Numbered from the stretch's first letter, positions 1 to 9,440 are shown. The stretch is DNA of 64,000 bases from Roseomonas sp. (GCA_020249265.1 JADCGA010000016.1:1-64000); one strand, 5' to 3'. Notes: generated from the sequence alone by a model not told the origin. Program-made: numbers and translations.

Positions 1-1092
1 GCTGACAAGACTGACCGTGACTGCCGAAGCCTGTCCAAAATAGTCCACCAAATCTACGCCCAGGCCGCCCATCAGGCTGTCACTGCCCAAGCCGCCGGTC
101 AGCTGATCGTCTCCAGCGCCACCATCAAGAGTATCGTTGCCGCTTCCGCCAACAAGTATGTCGTTACCCGCGCCGCCATTTAGCGTGTCGTTACCGCCAG
201 CACCTGCAAGTATATTGGCCTGCGCATCACCAACAAGCGTATCGCTATTGCTTGTGCCAATCACATCGACGAAATTGAAGATTTCAAATGTTGCAGAACC
301 AACCCGTGGGATATTGTTAATCACCAAACTAGGGTTAGTGGCGCCGAGATCGACAAAGAAGCTCGTCGTCTGTTCACCTGAAACAGTGCCATCAATAACG
401 TTTCTGGCACTAACAGCACCGATAATGCGCTCCATCCCAAAAATCTGATCTTGACCCAAAGTGCCCTTGCTGACGATGCCCTGGGACAGAAGCGAAATAG
501 GCCCGCCTAGCTCCGCATAATTCGCTGTGTCAAAGCCATCGCCACCATTCAGCGTATCACTACCGGTGCCGCCTTGAAGAATATCGTTGCCCGCGCGACC
601 ATTCAGTGAATCGTCGCCGCCAGCACCCGAGAGAAGATTAGCCTGCGCATCACCGAGCAACGTATCATTATTGGCTGTCCCAATCACATCAACAAAATTG
701 ACAACTTGAAAGCTTGCAGAGCCAAGCCCAGGGATATTGTTGACTATCAAGCTAGGGACAGCGCCGCCGAGATCGACAAAGAAATTTGTCACCTGGCTAC
801 CTGAGACAGTGCCATCAATGACATTTCTAAATCCAACGGCTCCGATAATCTTCTCCATGTTCTCAAGACGGTCCGAACCAAAGACGCCCTTATCAACGCG
901 TCCCTGATCGCGAAGCGTGATGGCCGTTCCAAGTCCCGCATAATTTGCCGTGTCGGAGCCAACGCCTCCATCAAAAGTATCGCTACCGGCGCCACCGAAC
1001 AAAACATCATTCCCGGCAAGGCTCACCAAAGAATCTGCACCTGCCGTACCAAATAGATTGTCGATTGATGATGTTCCGAAAATCGTGGCCAT
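1..1092 (-). CDS. RTX/hemolysin-type calcium-binding repeat protein, 3' end outside window
   Basis: The frame is open from ATG at 1092 to the window edge (364 codons read, no stop); the C-terminus is missing. A GGAGAG ribosome site lies 5 bases upstream. The protein has many glycine/aspartate nonapeptides of GGxGxDxLx type (for example GGAGNDILV, GGSGNDTLD, GGAGDDQLT), which bind Ca2+ as parallel beta rolls in type I-secreted proteins. There is no N-terminal signal peptide, as expected for that route. Two consecutive modules of 141 residues are clearly homologous, each with an ANYA...NVIDGTVSG...FFVDLG...NNIP...FVDVIGT...LLGDAQAN order. No catalytic domain is visible in this part. Base composition is less GC-rich than the neighbours, which may mean acquisition. 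The secreted role is inferred. Confidence 0.8.
   Translation of the reverse strand, partial: MATIFGTSSIDNLFGTAGADSLVSLAGNDVLFGGAGSDTFDGGVGSDTANYAGLGTAITLRDQGRVDKGVFGSDRLENMEKIIGAVGFRNVIDGTVSGSQVTNFFVDLGGAVPSLIVNNIPGLGSASFQVVNFVDVIGTANNDTLLGDAQANLLSGAGGDDSLNGRAGNDILQGGTGSDTLNGGDGFDTANYAELGGPISLLSQGIVSKGTLGQDQIFGMERIIGAVSARNVIDGTVSGEQTTSFFVDLGATNPSLVINNIPRVGSATFEIFNFVDVIGTSNSDTLVGDAQANILAGAGGNDTLNGGAGNDILVGGSGNDTLDGGAGDDQLTGGLGSDSLMGGLGVDLVDYFGQASAVTVSLVS
112..957 (-). repeat. Two tandem 423-bp modules inside the RTX gene
   Basis: Codons around 957-535 and 534-112 encode two copies of the same 141-residue module at an exact 423-bp offset. Matching landmarks are DTANYA, RNVIDGTVSG, FFVDLG, NNIP, FVDVIGT and GDAQAN. 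The copies have diverged at many synonymous and non-synonymous sites, so the duplication is not recent. Each module combines a non-RTX segment of about 95 residues with a block of RTX nonapeptides. Confidence 0.75.
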
Positions 1093-1293
1093 AGGAACTC
1101 TCCATTGATGGATTAACTTCTAATTCCACCTATGATTGTATTCATGGCCTGTCAAGAAAAACAAGTGTAATAAAAGTGTGAAATTAGTAGTGCTTCGCGT
1201 GTTTTTTTGTCACATTGCGCCAGTGTAGTGAAAGCTCATAGACATTGTTTTTGAGTAATTTTTAGCAAACCCGGTTATCAGCGACCAAAAAAC
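1093..1293. other. AT-richer intergenic region upstream of the RTX gene
   Basis: About 200 bases between the phosphatase stop and the RTX start have long A and T runs, unlike the rest of the window. It must contain the RTX promoter and the 3' end of the peptide-transport operon transcript. I cannot pick a convincing -35/-10 pair or a terminator hairpin. Confidence 0.4.
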
Positions 1294-2007
1294 TCACTTC
1301 GCCTGCAAAAACGCGAGGCTCTCCCCTTCCAACATCACCGCCGTCAGCCCCCCGCCGGACCAGGCGGCGGTATCAATGCAAATGCGGTTTTCCCGCACCA
1401 CCGGCATAAACCCCGCCGTATGCCCATGCACCACCACAAAGCCATGATCACGCGGGCTGTTCAGAAAATCATGCCGGATGCGGAGCAAATCCTCGCGCGA
1501 TTGGTCTGCCAGCGCGATACCTGGGCGAATACCGGCATGGACAAACAGGTAGCCGCCTTCCTCATGCCAAAGCGCCAAATCCCGCAGGAAGCGGCGCTGA
1601 TGCGCGGCAATCGCCTCGGGCCAGGCATCGCGCGGCGCATCGGGCGCCACACCCCAGGAATCAAGCGTCGCCCTGCCCCCACCCCAAAGCCAATCCGCTG
1701 CCGCCGCGCCATCACCCGAAAGCGCACTCAGCATGGTTTCCTCATGATTGCCCATCAGATGCAGCGTGGGCAGGCCGGGAATGGGATCACCGCCAGAAAG
1801 GTAATCCACCACGCCACGGGAATCCGGCCCCTTATCTACGTAATCACCCAGATGGATCAGCATGGCGGAAGCCACCGGGCGGCGGCGCAAATCCTCGGCA
1901 ATTTGCGTGTGCAGATCGCGCAGTTGCGGCAGCGAGCCGTGGATATCGCCAATGGCGTAAATGCGCCGCCCGCGCGGCAAATGCCCAGGCGCGCCGCGTA
2001 TTTCCAT
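1294..2007 (-). CDS. Metallophosphoesterase, PPP serine/threonine phosphatase family
   Basis: The protein has 237 residues and the full PPP metal-site signature: GDIHG (about 20-24), GDYVDKGPDSRG (54-65), GNHE (86-89), HAG (about 157) and HGHT (about 194). These ligands bind two metal ions that hydrolyse a phosphate ester; the family includes bacterial protein phosphatases and diadenosine tetraphosphatases, and sequence alone does not choose between them. The ATG at 2007 overlaps the upstream permease stop as TGATG; a GTG directly before it is an alternative. It is the last gene of a peptide-transporter operon, an odd partner that may be coupled only for expression. Confidence 0.85.
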   Translation of the reverse strand: MEIRGAPGHLPRGRRIYAIGDIHGSLPQLRDLHTQIAEDLRRRPVASAMLIHLGDYVDKGPDSRGVVDYLSGGDPIPGLPTLHLMGNHEETMLSALSGDGAAAADWLWGGGRATLDSWGVAPDAPRDAWPEAIAAHQRRFLRDLALWHEEGGYLFVHAGIRPGIALADQSREDLLRIRHDFLNSPRDHGFVVVHGHTAGFMPVVRENRICIDTAAWSGGGLTAVMLEGESLAFLQAK

Positions 2008-2876
2008 CACTTCCGATCCGCCCTTGGGTCCAGCGCATCGCGCAGCCCATCGCCCACCAAATTGAAAGCCAGCACCACCACGAAAATCGCCAACCCGGGA
2101 ATGATGGAAAGCCAGGGCGCCTGAGTCAAAAACCGTTGCGCGCTATTCAGCATGGACCCCCAGGAAGGTGCCGGCGGTTGCTGCCCAAGCCCCAGGAAGG
2201 AAAGCGATGCTTCGGCGATGATCGCCTCCGCAATGGCAAGGCTTGCCTGCACAAGCAAGGGCGGGATGATATTCGGCAGCACATGAAAAAGCCCGATGCG
2301 CCAGGGCGGGTTGCCAAGTGCGCGCGCTGCTTCCACCCAATCGGTTGATTTCGCATCAAGTGCCATGCCGCGCGTGAGCCGCACAAAAACTGGTGACGCG
2401 GTGATGGCAATGGCGAGCATGGCATTTTCCAAGGCGGGTCCCAGAAAGGCCGCCAGCGCAATCGCCAGAATCAGAAAGGGCACGGACAGCATGGCATCCG
2501 CCACGCGCGATATCAGCCCATCCACCCAGCCGCCAATCAAGCCTGCGAGCAAGCCAAGTGGCACGCCGATGAACAAGGCACCAAGCACGGAAATCACGCC
2601 GGCCATCAGCGAAGCCCGGGCACCCCATATCACGCGCGAAAGCACATCGCGGCCGTTTTCATCCGTGCCGAACCAATGCTCGGCGGATGGCGGCTTGCGG
2701 ATGCGGGTCCAGCTTGTTTGCAGCGGATCATAAGGCGCGATGAAGGGCGCCAGCAGCGCCATCAGCACAAAGGCAATCACCACCACCAGGCCAAACACCG
2801 CAAGCTTGTGGCGGAAAAACCGCTTCAGCGCGCGGCGCGTGGGGCTTTCACCCATGCTGATGGCGGCGGCGTTCAT
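2007..2876 (-). CDS. Peptide/nickel-type ABC transporter permease, DppC-like
   Basis: The protein has 289 residues with a cytoplasmic N-terminus, a first membrane helix at about 25-48, the family's periplasmic motif (GTDENGRDVLSR, 70-81) and five further hydrophobic helices. The EAARALG loop at 182-188 is the EAA motif that docks to the ATPase subunits. DppC/OppC subunits pair with DppB/OppB as the membrane channel for di- and oligopeptides. Its ATG overlaps the DppB-like gene's stop as ATGA, and its stop overlaps the phosphatase start, so translation is probably coupled. Substrate is not predictable from the permease. Confidence 0.92.
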   Translation of the reverse strand: MNAAAISMGESPTRRALKRFFRHKLAVFGLVVVIAFVLMALLAPFIAPYDPLQTSWTRIRKPPSAEHWFGTDENGRDVLSRVIWGARASLMAGVISVLGALFIGVPLGLLAGLIGGWVDGLISRVADAMLSVPFLILAIALAAFLGPALENAMLAIAITASPVFVRLTRGMALDAKSTDWVEAARALGNPPWRIGLFHVLPNIIPPLLVQASLAIAEAIIAEASLSFLGLGQQPPAPSWGSMLNSAQRFLTQAPWLSIIPGLAIFVVVLAFNLVGDGLRDALDPRADRK

Positions 2877-3820
2877 GCCTGACGCAGCCTTGGATTGATC
2901 GCCATGTAAAGCAAATCAGCCACCAGGGAGAGCAAAACGAAAATCAAGGCGGTCGCCAGCACAACACCCTGCACCACCGGATAGTCACGGTTGAACACCG
3001 CATCCACAATCAGCTTGCCGAAGCCAGGAATGGTGAAGACCTGTTCGGTCAACACGGCACCCGCCAGCAGTCGCCCGAATTCAATCGCGCCCAAGGTCAC
3101 CACCGGGATCAGCGCGTTGCGCAGCGCATGTTTCCAGACAACGACCCTTTCGCGCAGCCCCTTGGCGCGCGCCGTGCGCACGTAATCCTGCGACAGCGCT
3201 GTCAGCATCGCAGCACGCGTATGGCGCATCAGTACCGAGGCAACGCCCGAGCCCAGCACGAAAGCCGGCATGATGGTGGTGGCAATGGATTGCCAGAAAT
3301 CCTCGGTCAGCGGCACATAGCCTGATGGCGGCAACCAACCTAATTCCACACTGAAGAACAAAATCATCATAATGCCGAGCCAGAAATTCGGTGTGGAAAT
3401 ACCAAACAGCGCAACACCATTCGCCACCCAATCCGCGGGCCTATCGCGCTTCATGGCAGAGATAATACCCGCCGGCACGCCGATCAGCACCGCAATGATG
3501 AAGGACATGGCGGCAAGCTGCGCGGTGACTGGCAGCTTATCCAGAATAAGTTGGCTGACGGGCATCCTGATGCGCCAGGAAAAGCCGAAATCGCCCGTCA
3601 GCACATTGCCGATCCAATAAAGGTATTGTTCGTAGATCGGCCGATCAAGCCTGAGCTCCGCACGGATTTGCGCGAGCACTTGCGGGTCGCCGCGTTCTTC
3701 CCCTGCCAGGATCAGCGCCGGATCGCCGGGCATCAATTGCTGCAACCCGAAGATCAGGATGGAGAGGATGAAAAGCGTGGGCAGAACCTGCCCAATCCGC
3801 TTGAGAAGCCAGACCCACAT
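2873..3820 (-). CDS. Peptide/nickel-type ABC transporter permease, DppB-like
   Basis: The protein has 315 residues and the usual DppB plan: an N-terminal helix (KRIGQVLPTLFILSILIF), a large periplasmic segment with the conserved MPGDPA, then five helices and the EAA-type loop YVRTARAKGLRE. It forms the permease heterodimer with the next gene. It starts five bases after the receptor gene's stop and overlaps dppC by four bases. Length and motif order are typical. Confidence 0.92.
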   Translation of the reverse strand: MWVWLLKRIGQVLPTLFILSILIFGLQQLMPGDPALILAGEERGDPQVLAQIRAELRLDRPIYEQYLYWIGNVLTGDFGFSWRIRMPVSQLILDKLPVTAQLAAMSFIIAVLIGVPAGIISAMKRDRPADWVANGVALFGISTPNFWLGIMMILFFSVELGWLPPSGYVPLTEDFWQSIATTIMPAFVLGSGVASVLMRHTRAAMLTALSQDYVRTARAKGLRERVVVWKHALRNALIPVVTLGAIEFGRLLAGAVLTEQVFTIPGFGKLIVDAVFNRDYPVVQGVVLATALIFVLLSLVADLLYMAINPRLRQA

Positions 3821-3825
3821 GGCGA

Positions 3826-5340
3826 CTACTGCAACCGCACGCCTTGCAGCCGCACCAGGCCATCCGCGATGGGCCGATAACCCGTCAGCCGCGCGCTATG
3901 GGCCATGATGTTCTTGCGGTGCCAAAGATAAATGCGGTGGACATCATCGCCATAGGCGATGCGCGCGGCGCGAGCATACAGCGCCTGGCGCTTGGCCAAA
4001 TCCAATTCCGTGCGTGCTTCATCCAACAGCCGATCCACTTCAGCATTGGAATAGCGGCCATCATTCTGCCCGCCGCCAGTGCGCGTAAAGCTGAAGATAT
4101 TGCCATCCGGATCGGTGCGACCCGACCAGCCGACCAGATAGGTCTCGAACTCGCCGCGCGCCGCGGCTTGCAGGGATGAGGCAAATTCCATGGCGCGCAG
4201 ACGCAGATCGAAACCCGCTTCCTTCACCATCGCCTGAATGACTTCGCCCACCTGCCGCAGGTCAGGATTGTTGGGCACGGTCATTTCAATGGTGACTGGC
4301 AGCGTGGCACCCGCTTCACGCAGCAGCGCTTGCGCGCGCGCCAGATCGCGCGTGGTGGGCGGGAAATCACGCACGTGAAAGGGGCTCGCCGGCGGGAAGG
4401 GCTGGCGGGTTGGCACATACATGCCTTCATAGACAACCTGGTTCACCGCGGCGCGATCAATCGCCAATTCAAAGGCGCGGCGGATGCGCGCATCGCGCCC
4501 GAAGGGCGTATTGGCGCGTTCGCCATTGCCGGTATTGATGCTGATACTTTGATAGCCAAGCTCATCCACCGCAACGGCGCGCAGATTACGGCTGCGCTGG
4601 ATGGGCTTCATGTCATCAGGTTCCATCCGCTCGGCGAATTCCACCGCGCCGGATTGCAAATTGGCCAAGCGCACTGTGTTGTCCGGGATCGGCAGATAGG
4701 TGACGCGCGCGATATGGATATTCCGCGCATCCCAATATTCGGGGAAGCGTTCAGCAACAATGCGTTCCTGCGCCACACGCTCCACAAAGCGAAATGGCCC
4801 TGTGCAAACCGGGCGCGTGCCGAAATTGCGCCCCAGCGCTTCGGCTGCCTTGGGGCTGACTGGCATGCCGGCGCGGTCCGTGAGCGCCGCGAGGAAGGAA
4901 GCCGATGGCCCCTTCAGGCGAATACGGATCGTGAGCGGGTCCACCACTTCCACCGTTTCCATATCGGCGATTTCGCTGCGGCGGAAACTGCCCTGCAAGG
5001 TCAAATGTCGCAGCAGGGAATACTTCACAGCCTCTGCATCCATCACTTCATTGTCGTGAAAGCGCACGCCTTCGCGCAGGGTAATGATCAGGTTGCGCGG
5101 GTCTTCCCAGCGATGGCCGGTTGCCAATTGCGGCACGATTTCCAGCTTTTCATTGATATCAAAAAGCTTGTCGCACAGCGCTGCATAGACAATGCGCCCG
5201 ACAAAAGTGCGCGACAAAGTGGGGTCCAGAATATCGGGGTCTTCCTTCAGCGCAATGCGCAAATGCTGTGCGCTTGCGGGTGCTGCGGCGACGGCCAACA
5301 CACCAAAAGCGGCCAAGGCAGCGCGGATCATGGTTTTCAT
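3826..5340 (-). CDS. ABC transporter substrate-binding protein, SBP_bac_5 (peptide) family
   Basis: The protein has 504 residues. A Sec signal peptide (MKTMIRAALAAFGVLAVAAAP, likely cut after ASA24) precedes a family-5 solute-binding fold, recognisable by PDILDPTLSRTFVGRIVYAALCDKL-like N-terminal sequence, SGAVEFAERM, and TDPDGNIFSFTRTGG near the C-terminus. Such proteins capture peptides, opines, nickel complexes or glycosides in the periplasm. It lies between the ATPase genes and the permease genes, and its ATG overlaps the preceding ATPase stop (ATGA). The ligand cannot be assigned. Confidence 0.92.
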   Translation of the reverse strand: MKTMIRAALAAFGVLAVAAAPASAQHLRIALKEDPDILDPTLSRTFVGRIVYAALCDKLFDINEKLEIVPQLATGHRWEDPRNLIITLREGVRFHDNEVMDAEAVKYSLLRHLTLQGSFRRSEIADMETVEVVDPLTIRIRLKGPSASFLAALTDRAGMPVSPKAAEALGRNFGTRPVCTGPFRFVERVAQERIVAERFPEYWDARNIHIARVTYLPIPDNTVRLANLQSGAVEFAERMEPDDMKPIQRSRNLRAVAVDELGYQSISINTGNGERANTPFGRDARIRRAFELAIDRAAVNQVVYEGMYVPTRQPFPPASPFHVRDFPPTTRDLARAQALLREAGATLPVTIEMTVPNNPDLRQVGEVIQAMVKEAGFDLRLRAMEFASSLQAAARGEFETYLVGWSGRTDPDGNIFSFTRTGGGQNDGRYSNAEVDRLLDEARTELDLAKRQALYARAARIAYGDDVHRIYLWHRKNIMAHSARLTGYRPIADGLVRLQGVRLQ

Positions 5341-6398
5341 GCTTGGTCTCCCATCCCGTTGGGTTGCGGGGCATTGCCCCGGAAAAAGGATTGCAGCCTT
5401 GCCAGTCTTTCCCCGCCGCCGAGTGCGGCAATGCGCTCAGCGGGCGGCGGCAGGCTTTCGGCAAAATGGCAGGCCACTGCGTGGCCCCCACCTTCAAGTC
5501 GCGGCGTTTCAGCGCGGCAATGTTCGGCAGCAAAGGCGCAGCGCGTATGGAACCGACAGCCAGCAGGCGGCGCGATCGGGCTTGGCACATCGCCTTCCAA
5601 AGGCGGTGTTTTTGTCTGCGCGCCCGGCATGGCGGCGACCAGGGCGCGCGTATAGGGGTGGCGCGGCGCGCCCAGCACATCCTCTGCCGGGCCTTCTTCG
5701 ACAATGCGGCCAAGATACATCACCGCAACCCGGTCCGCGACATGGCGCACCACGCCAAGATCATGGCTGACCAGCACAAAGGTCAGGCGCAAATCGCGGA
5801 TCAGATCACGCAGCAGATTGATCACCTGCGCCTGCACGGAAACATCCAAGGCGCTGACAGGTTCATCGCCAATGATCAGGCGTGGGTTGCTGGCCAGAGC
5901 GCGGGCAATGGCGATGCGCTGGCGCTGCCCACCAGAGAATTCATGCGGCCAGCGTCCGGCATTTTCGGGCCGCAAGCCAACGCGCGTCAGCAATTCTGCA
6001 ACGCGCGCCGCTTCCTGGCCACGCGGCACCAAGCGATGCAACCGTAGTGGCTCAGCAATGGCCTGCGCGACCGTCATGCGGGGATCGAGGCTGCCGAAAG
6101 GGTCCTGGAAGATGATCTGCATATCGCGCCTGCGTGCGCGCAAGGCGGATGGCGAAAGGCTGGCGAGGTCCTCATCAGCAAACCGCACCGCACCGCTATC
6201 CGGTTCAATCAGGCGCAGCATCACGCGCCCAAGCGTAGATTTACCGCAACCGCTTTCACCGACAATGGCCAGCACCTCACCTTCCGCGACCGAGAGCGAA
6301 ACGCCATCCACCGCATGCACTGCACCTGCGCGCCGGCCCAAAGCATCACGCACCGGGAAATGCTTGACTACATCGCGCAATTCCAAAAGCGCGGTCAT
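5337..6398 (-). CDS. Peptide ABC transporter ATPase, DppF/OppF-like
   Basis: The 353-residue ATPase has Walker [10 protein letters not shown] (47-55), the signature FSGGQRQR (154-161), Walker B IIGDEP (175-180) and a C-terminal oligopeptide-ATPase extension with a cysteine-containing motif (CRFHTRCAFA...HCRAETP). That extension marks the DppD/F and OppD/F subfamily, where it can carry an Fe-S cluster. It energises the DppB/C channel together with the upstream DppD-like ATPase, whose stop codon overlaps its ATG. Confidence 0.93.
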   Translation of the reverse strand: MTALLELRDVVKHFPVRDALGRRAGAVHAVDGVSLSVAEGEVLAIVGESGCGKSTLGRVMLRLIEPDSGAVRFADEDLASLSPSALRARRRDMQIIFQDPFGSLDPRMTVAQAIAEPLRLHRLVPRGQEAARVAELLTRVGLRPENAGRWPHEFSGGQRQRIAIARALASNPRLIIGDEPVSALDVSVQAQVINLLRDLIRDLRLTFVLVSHDLGVVRHVADRVAVMYLGRIVEEGPAEDVLGAPRHPYTRALVAAMPGAQTKTPPLEGDVPSPIAPPAGCRFHTRCAFAAEHCRAETPRLEGGGHAVACHFAESLPPPAERIAALGGGERLARLQSFFRGNAPQPNGMGDQA

Positions 6399-7384
6399 GC
6401 CGCCACCCCCAGCATGCCATCGAGCGGCGCGCGCAGGCAGGCGCTGAAATGCCCAGGCGCAACTTCAGCCAGCGGTGGCGCGCCTTCAGCGCAGCGCGCA
6501 ACGGCAAACGGGCAGCGCGGCGCGAAGCGGCAACCGGGCGGCGGCGCGCGCAAATCCGGCACGGTGCCTTCAATGCTGGCCAGCCTTTCGCCGGGCCTGC
6601 CCGCCCCTGGCGCCGCGCCCAGCAACCCGACGGTGTAGGGATGCTCTGGCCGCGCAAATAGCGTTGAAGCTGGCGCCTGTTCCGCCACACGCCCGGCATA
6701 CATTACCACCACATCATCGGCATGATCCGCCACCACGCCAAGATCATGCGTGATCAGGATAACCGCCGTGCCAGTCTCCCGCTTCAGATCATCCAGCAGC
6801 GCCAGGATTTGCGCCTGCACCGTCACATCCAAGGCCGTGGTCGGTTCATCGGCAATCAGCAGCTTGGGCCGGCAGGCGAGTGCAATCGCGATCATCACGC
6901 GCTGACGCATGCCGCCTGAAAGCTGATGGGGGTATTGCCGCGCGCGCCGCGCCGCATCGGGTATGCGCACCTTCTCCAGCATCGCGATAGCCGCCTTGAA
7001 GGCCGCATCACGGTCCAGGCGCTGATGCAGGCGCAAAGCCTCGGCCACTTGTTCACCGGCAGTAAAGGCAGGGTTCAGGCTGGTCATGGGTTCCTGAAAA
7101 ATCATCGCCATTTCGGCGCCGCGCAACGCCCGGCGTTCTTCCGTGGACATGCCGAGTAAATCGCGGCCCATCAGCCGCGCGCTGCCAGACACTTCTGCAT
7201 TCTCTGGCAGCAGCCCCATGATAGCCAGCGATGCCACAGATTTCCCGCAGCCGCTTTCACCCACAATCGCGAGCGTCTTGCCGGCTTCGGCGCGAAAGGA
7301 AATGGCGTCCAGAATGTCGAGCATCCGCCCATCCTGGCGAAAGCCAAGACTAAGCCCGGACACGTCCAGAACCGGCGTGCTCAC
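6395..7384 (-). CDS. Peptide ABC transporter ATPase, DppD/OppD-like, GTG start
   Basis: The 329-residue ATPase has Walker A GESGCGKS (42-49), signature LSGGM (155-159), Walker B LLIADEP and the C-terminal motif [14 protein letters not shown] typical of DppD/OppD. The start is GTG at 7384: the frame has a TAG 14 codons upstream and no ATG between, so GTG is the first usable codon. It is the first gene of the six-gene operon (D-F-A-B-C-phosphatase), so the promoter should lie in 7385-7510. Confidence 0.92.
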   Translation of the reverse strand: MSTPVLDVSGLSLGFRQDGRMLDILDAISFRAEAGKTLAIVGESGCGKSVASLAIMGLLPENAEVSGSARLMGRDLLGMSTEERRALRGAEMAMIFQEPMTSLNPAFTAGEQVAEALRLHQRLDRDAAFKAAIAMLEKVRIPDAARRARQYPHQLSGGMRQRVMIAIALACRPKLLIADEPTTALDVTVQAQILALLDDLKRETGTAVILITHDLGVVADHADDVVVMYAGRVAEQAPASTLFARPEHPYTVGLLGAAPGAGRPGERLASIEGTVPDLRAPPPGCRFAPRCPFAVARCAEGAPPLAEVAPGHFSACLRAPLDGMLGVAA

Positions 7385-7510
7385 AGGGAAATCCCGATGG
7401 CGGAAATGGGTGGCTTCATCACCCGCCTAGAAACCCCCAAAGCGCCGCTTTCGCAAGCCCTGCTGAGACGAGGCGCGCCCCAGAAGCGATACGCCATGCC
7501 CAAAAGCAAA

Positions 7511-7541
7511 GCGCCCCTGCCGCAAACCGCAGCAGAGGCGC
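7511..7541 (-). terminator. Rho-independent terminator of the Liv-type operon
   Basis: An inverted repeat, GCGCC..CTGC..GC on one side and GC..GCAG..GGCGC on the other, surrounds a five-base loop. On the minus strand it is followed by TTTGCTTTTG (7510-7501). It lies 25 bases past the livM stop at 7566 and before the peptide operon's first gene. Confidence 0.7.
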
Positions 7542-7565
7542 CCTGTTTCAGGAAAGCTCAGCCGC

Positions 7566-8552
7566 TTACAGGCGCACGCGCAGCAGATTGCCGATCTCGC
7601 CCACAATGCCGCGCCGGAAGGCCAGCACGCAAGCAATGAAGATCACACCCTGGATCACGGTGACCCAGGCGCCCATTTCCGCCAGGTAGTTCTGCATGGC
7701 GACAATCACGGCAGCGCCGATCATGGGGCCGAAAACCGTGCCAAGCCCACCCACCAGGGTCATCAGCAGCACCTCACCCGACATGGACCAATGCACATCA
7801 GTCAGTGTCGCAATGCCAAACACCAGCGACTTGGTGCCCCCCGCAACGCCGGCAAGCGTGGCGGAAAGGATGAAGGCCACCAGCTTATAGTCATCCGTCC
7901 GGTAACCAAGCGAGGTGGTGCGCGGTTCATTCTCACGAATGGCTTTCAGGACCTGGCCGAAGGGCGAATGCACAATGCGGTGGATCAGCAGGAAGCAGGC
8001 GACGAACACAATCGCGACAAACCAATACATCGTCATGTCATTGGCAAGGCTGATCACGCCAAAAAGATGGCCGCGCGGCACTGCCTGGATGCCATCCTCG
8101 CCGCCGGTGAAGGGCGCTTGCAGACAGAAGAAGTAGATCATCTGCGCCAGCGCCAGGGTGATCATGGCGAAGTAGATGCCCTGGCGACGAATGGCGATCC
8201 AGCCAAAAATCGCCCCCTGAACGCCAGCCAAAAGCGCGCCGACAAGGATGGAAAGCTCCGGCGTCAGCCCCCAAACCTTGGCGCTATGCGCAGCAATATA
8301 GCTGCCCATACCGAAATAGGCGGCGTGGCCGAAGGAAGTCAGCCCCACATAGCCAATCAGCAGATTGAAGGCGCACGCAAAAATCGCGAAGCAGAGCAGC
8401 TTCATCAAAAAGACGGGGTAAAGGAAGAAGGGAGCCACCACCAGGGCCACGAACATCACGCAAAGCGCGATGAATTGTGCCTTGGTGAAGCCGAAGATTT
8501 CTTCCTGCGGTCCCGCAGGCACGCTGCTGCTTGTCATGGATTGACCGGCCAT
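7566..8552 (-). CDS. Branched-chain amino acid-type ABC permease, LivM-like
   Basis: The 328-residue membrane protein has about nine hydrophobic helices and LivM landmarks: a G-Y-V-G-L-TSFGHAAYFGMGSY segment near residue 68, TGGEDGIQ, and the loop VLKAIRENEPRTTSLGYRTDDYKL that contacts the ATPase. It forms the channel with LivH. The ATG at 8552 follows a GGGAGG site and begins three bases after the livH stop. Last gene of its operon. Substrate may be an amino acid, amide or urea-like compound. Confidence 0.92.
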   Translation of the reverse strand: MAGQSMTSSSVPAGPQEEIFGFTKAQFIALCVMFVALVVAPFFLYPVFLMKLLCFAIFACAFNLLIGYVGLTSFGHAAYFGMGSYIAAHSAKVWGLTPELSILVGALLAGVQGAIFGWIAIRRQGIYFAMITLALAQMIYFFCLQAPFTGGEDGIQAVPRGHLFGVISLANDMTMYWFVAIVFVACFLLIHRIVHSPFGQVLKAIRENEPRTTSLGYRTDDYKLVAFILSATLAGVAGGTKSLVFGIATLTDVHWSMSGEVLLMTLVGGLGTVFGPMIGAAVIVAMQNYLAEMGAWVTVIQGVIFIACVLAFRRGIVGEIGNLLRVRL

Positions 8553-8555
8553 GGA

Positions 8556-9440
8556 TCACGCCCTCCCGAAAAGGCCGGCAGGACGCGCCAGCAAGACAAT
8601 AACCATGATGATGAAGATGACGGTGGCCGAGGCTTCCGGATAGAAAACCTTGGTCAGACCTTCAATAATGCCAAGCCCGAAGCCGGTCAGCACGGAACCC
8701 AGAATGGAGCCCATGCCGCCGATCACCACCACCGCAAACACCACGATGATAAGATTGGTGCCCATTTGCGGATTGACCGAATAAATGGGCGCGGCCAGCA
8801 CGCCGGCCAGCGCGGCCAGCGCAACACCAGCGCCATAGGTCAGTGTGATCATGCGCGGCACATTCACGCCAAAGGCCTGTACCAGCGGCGCGTTTTCCGT
8901 CGCCGCGCGCAGATAGGCGCCGAGTCGGGTCTTTTCGATCACGAGCCAGGTGGTGATGCAGGCAAAAAGCGCAAACACAACGACCCAACCGCGATAGACC
9001 GGCATGAACATGAAGCCGAGATCCCAAGCGCCCGAGAGTTCCGGCGGAATGCGATACGGCATACCGGATGAGCCGTATTGATTGCGGAATATACCTTCAA
9101 GGATCAGTGATAACCCGAAGGTTAGTAGCATGCCGTACAAATGATCCATCTTGTAAAGTCGACAGATCATTGTTCGTTCCAATATCACCCCCGTGAGCCC
9201 CACCAGCAATGGCGAGAGGAGCAGCGCCCACCAATAGCCGATGCCCAGATAATGCAGCAGCATCCATGCCACGAAGGCGCCCATCATGAATTGCGCGCCA
9301 TGGGTGAAGTTGATGATATTGAGCAGCCCAAAAATCACCGCAAGGCCGAGTGATAGCATCGCGTAGAAGGCGCCATTGATCAATCCGAGCAGAAGCTGTC
9401 CAAACAGCAGCGGCGTCGGTATGCCGAATATCTCATCCAT
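8556..9440 (-). CDS. Branched-chain amino acid-type ABC permease, LivH-like
   Basis: The 294-residue protein has the LivH pattern: GLINGAFYAMLSLGLAVIFGLL near the N-terminus, NFTHGAQFMMGAF, an ATENAPLVQAFGVNVPRM loop facing the ATPase, and VVIGGMGSILGSVLTGF before the C-terminal helices. It pairs with LivM. It is separated from the last of three receptor genes by 81 bases that carry a strong hairpin, so its level may be lower than that of the receptors. Confidence 0.92.
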   Translation of the reverse strand: MDEIFGIPTPLLFGQLLLGLINGAFYAMLSLGLAVIFGLLNIINFTHGAQFMMGAFVAWMLLHYLGIGYWWALLLSPLLVGLTGVILERTMICRLYKMDHLYGMLLTFGLSLILEGIFRNQYGSSGMPYRIPPELSGAWDLGFMFMPVYRGWVVVFALFACITTWLVIEKTRLGAYLRAATENAPLVQAFGVNVPRMITLTYGAGVALAALAGVLAAPIYSVNPQMGTNLIIVVFAVVVIGGMGSILGSVLTGFGLGIIEGLTKVFYPEASATVIFIIMVIVLLARPAGLFGRA

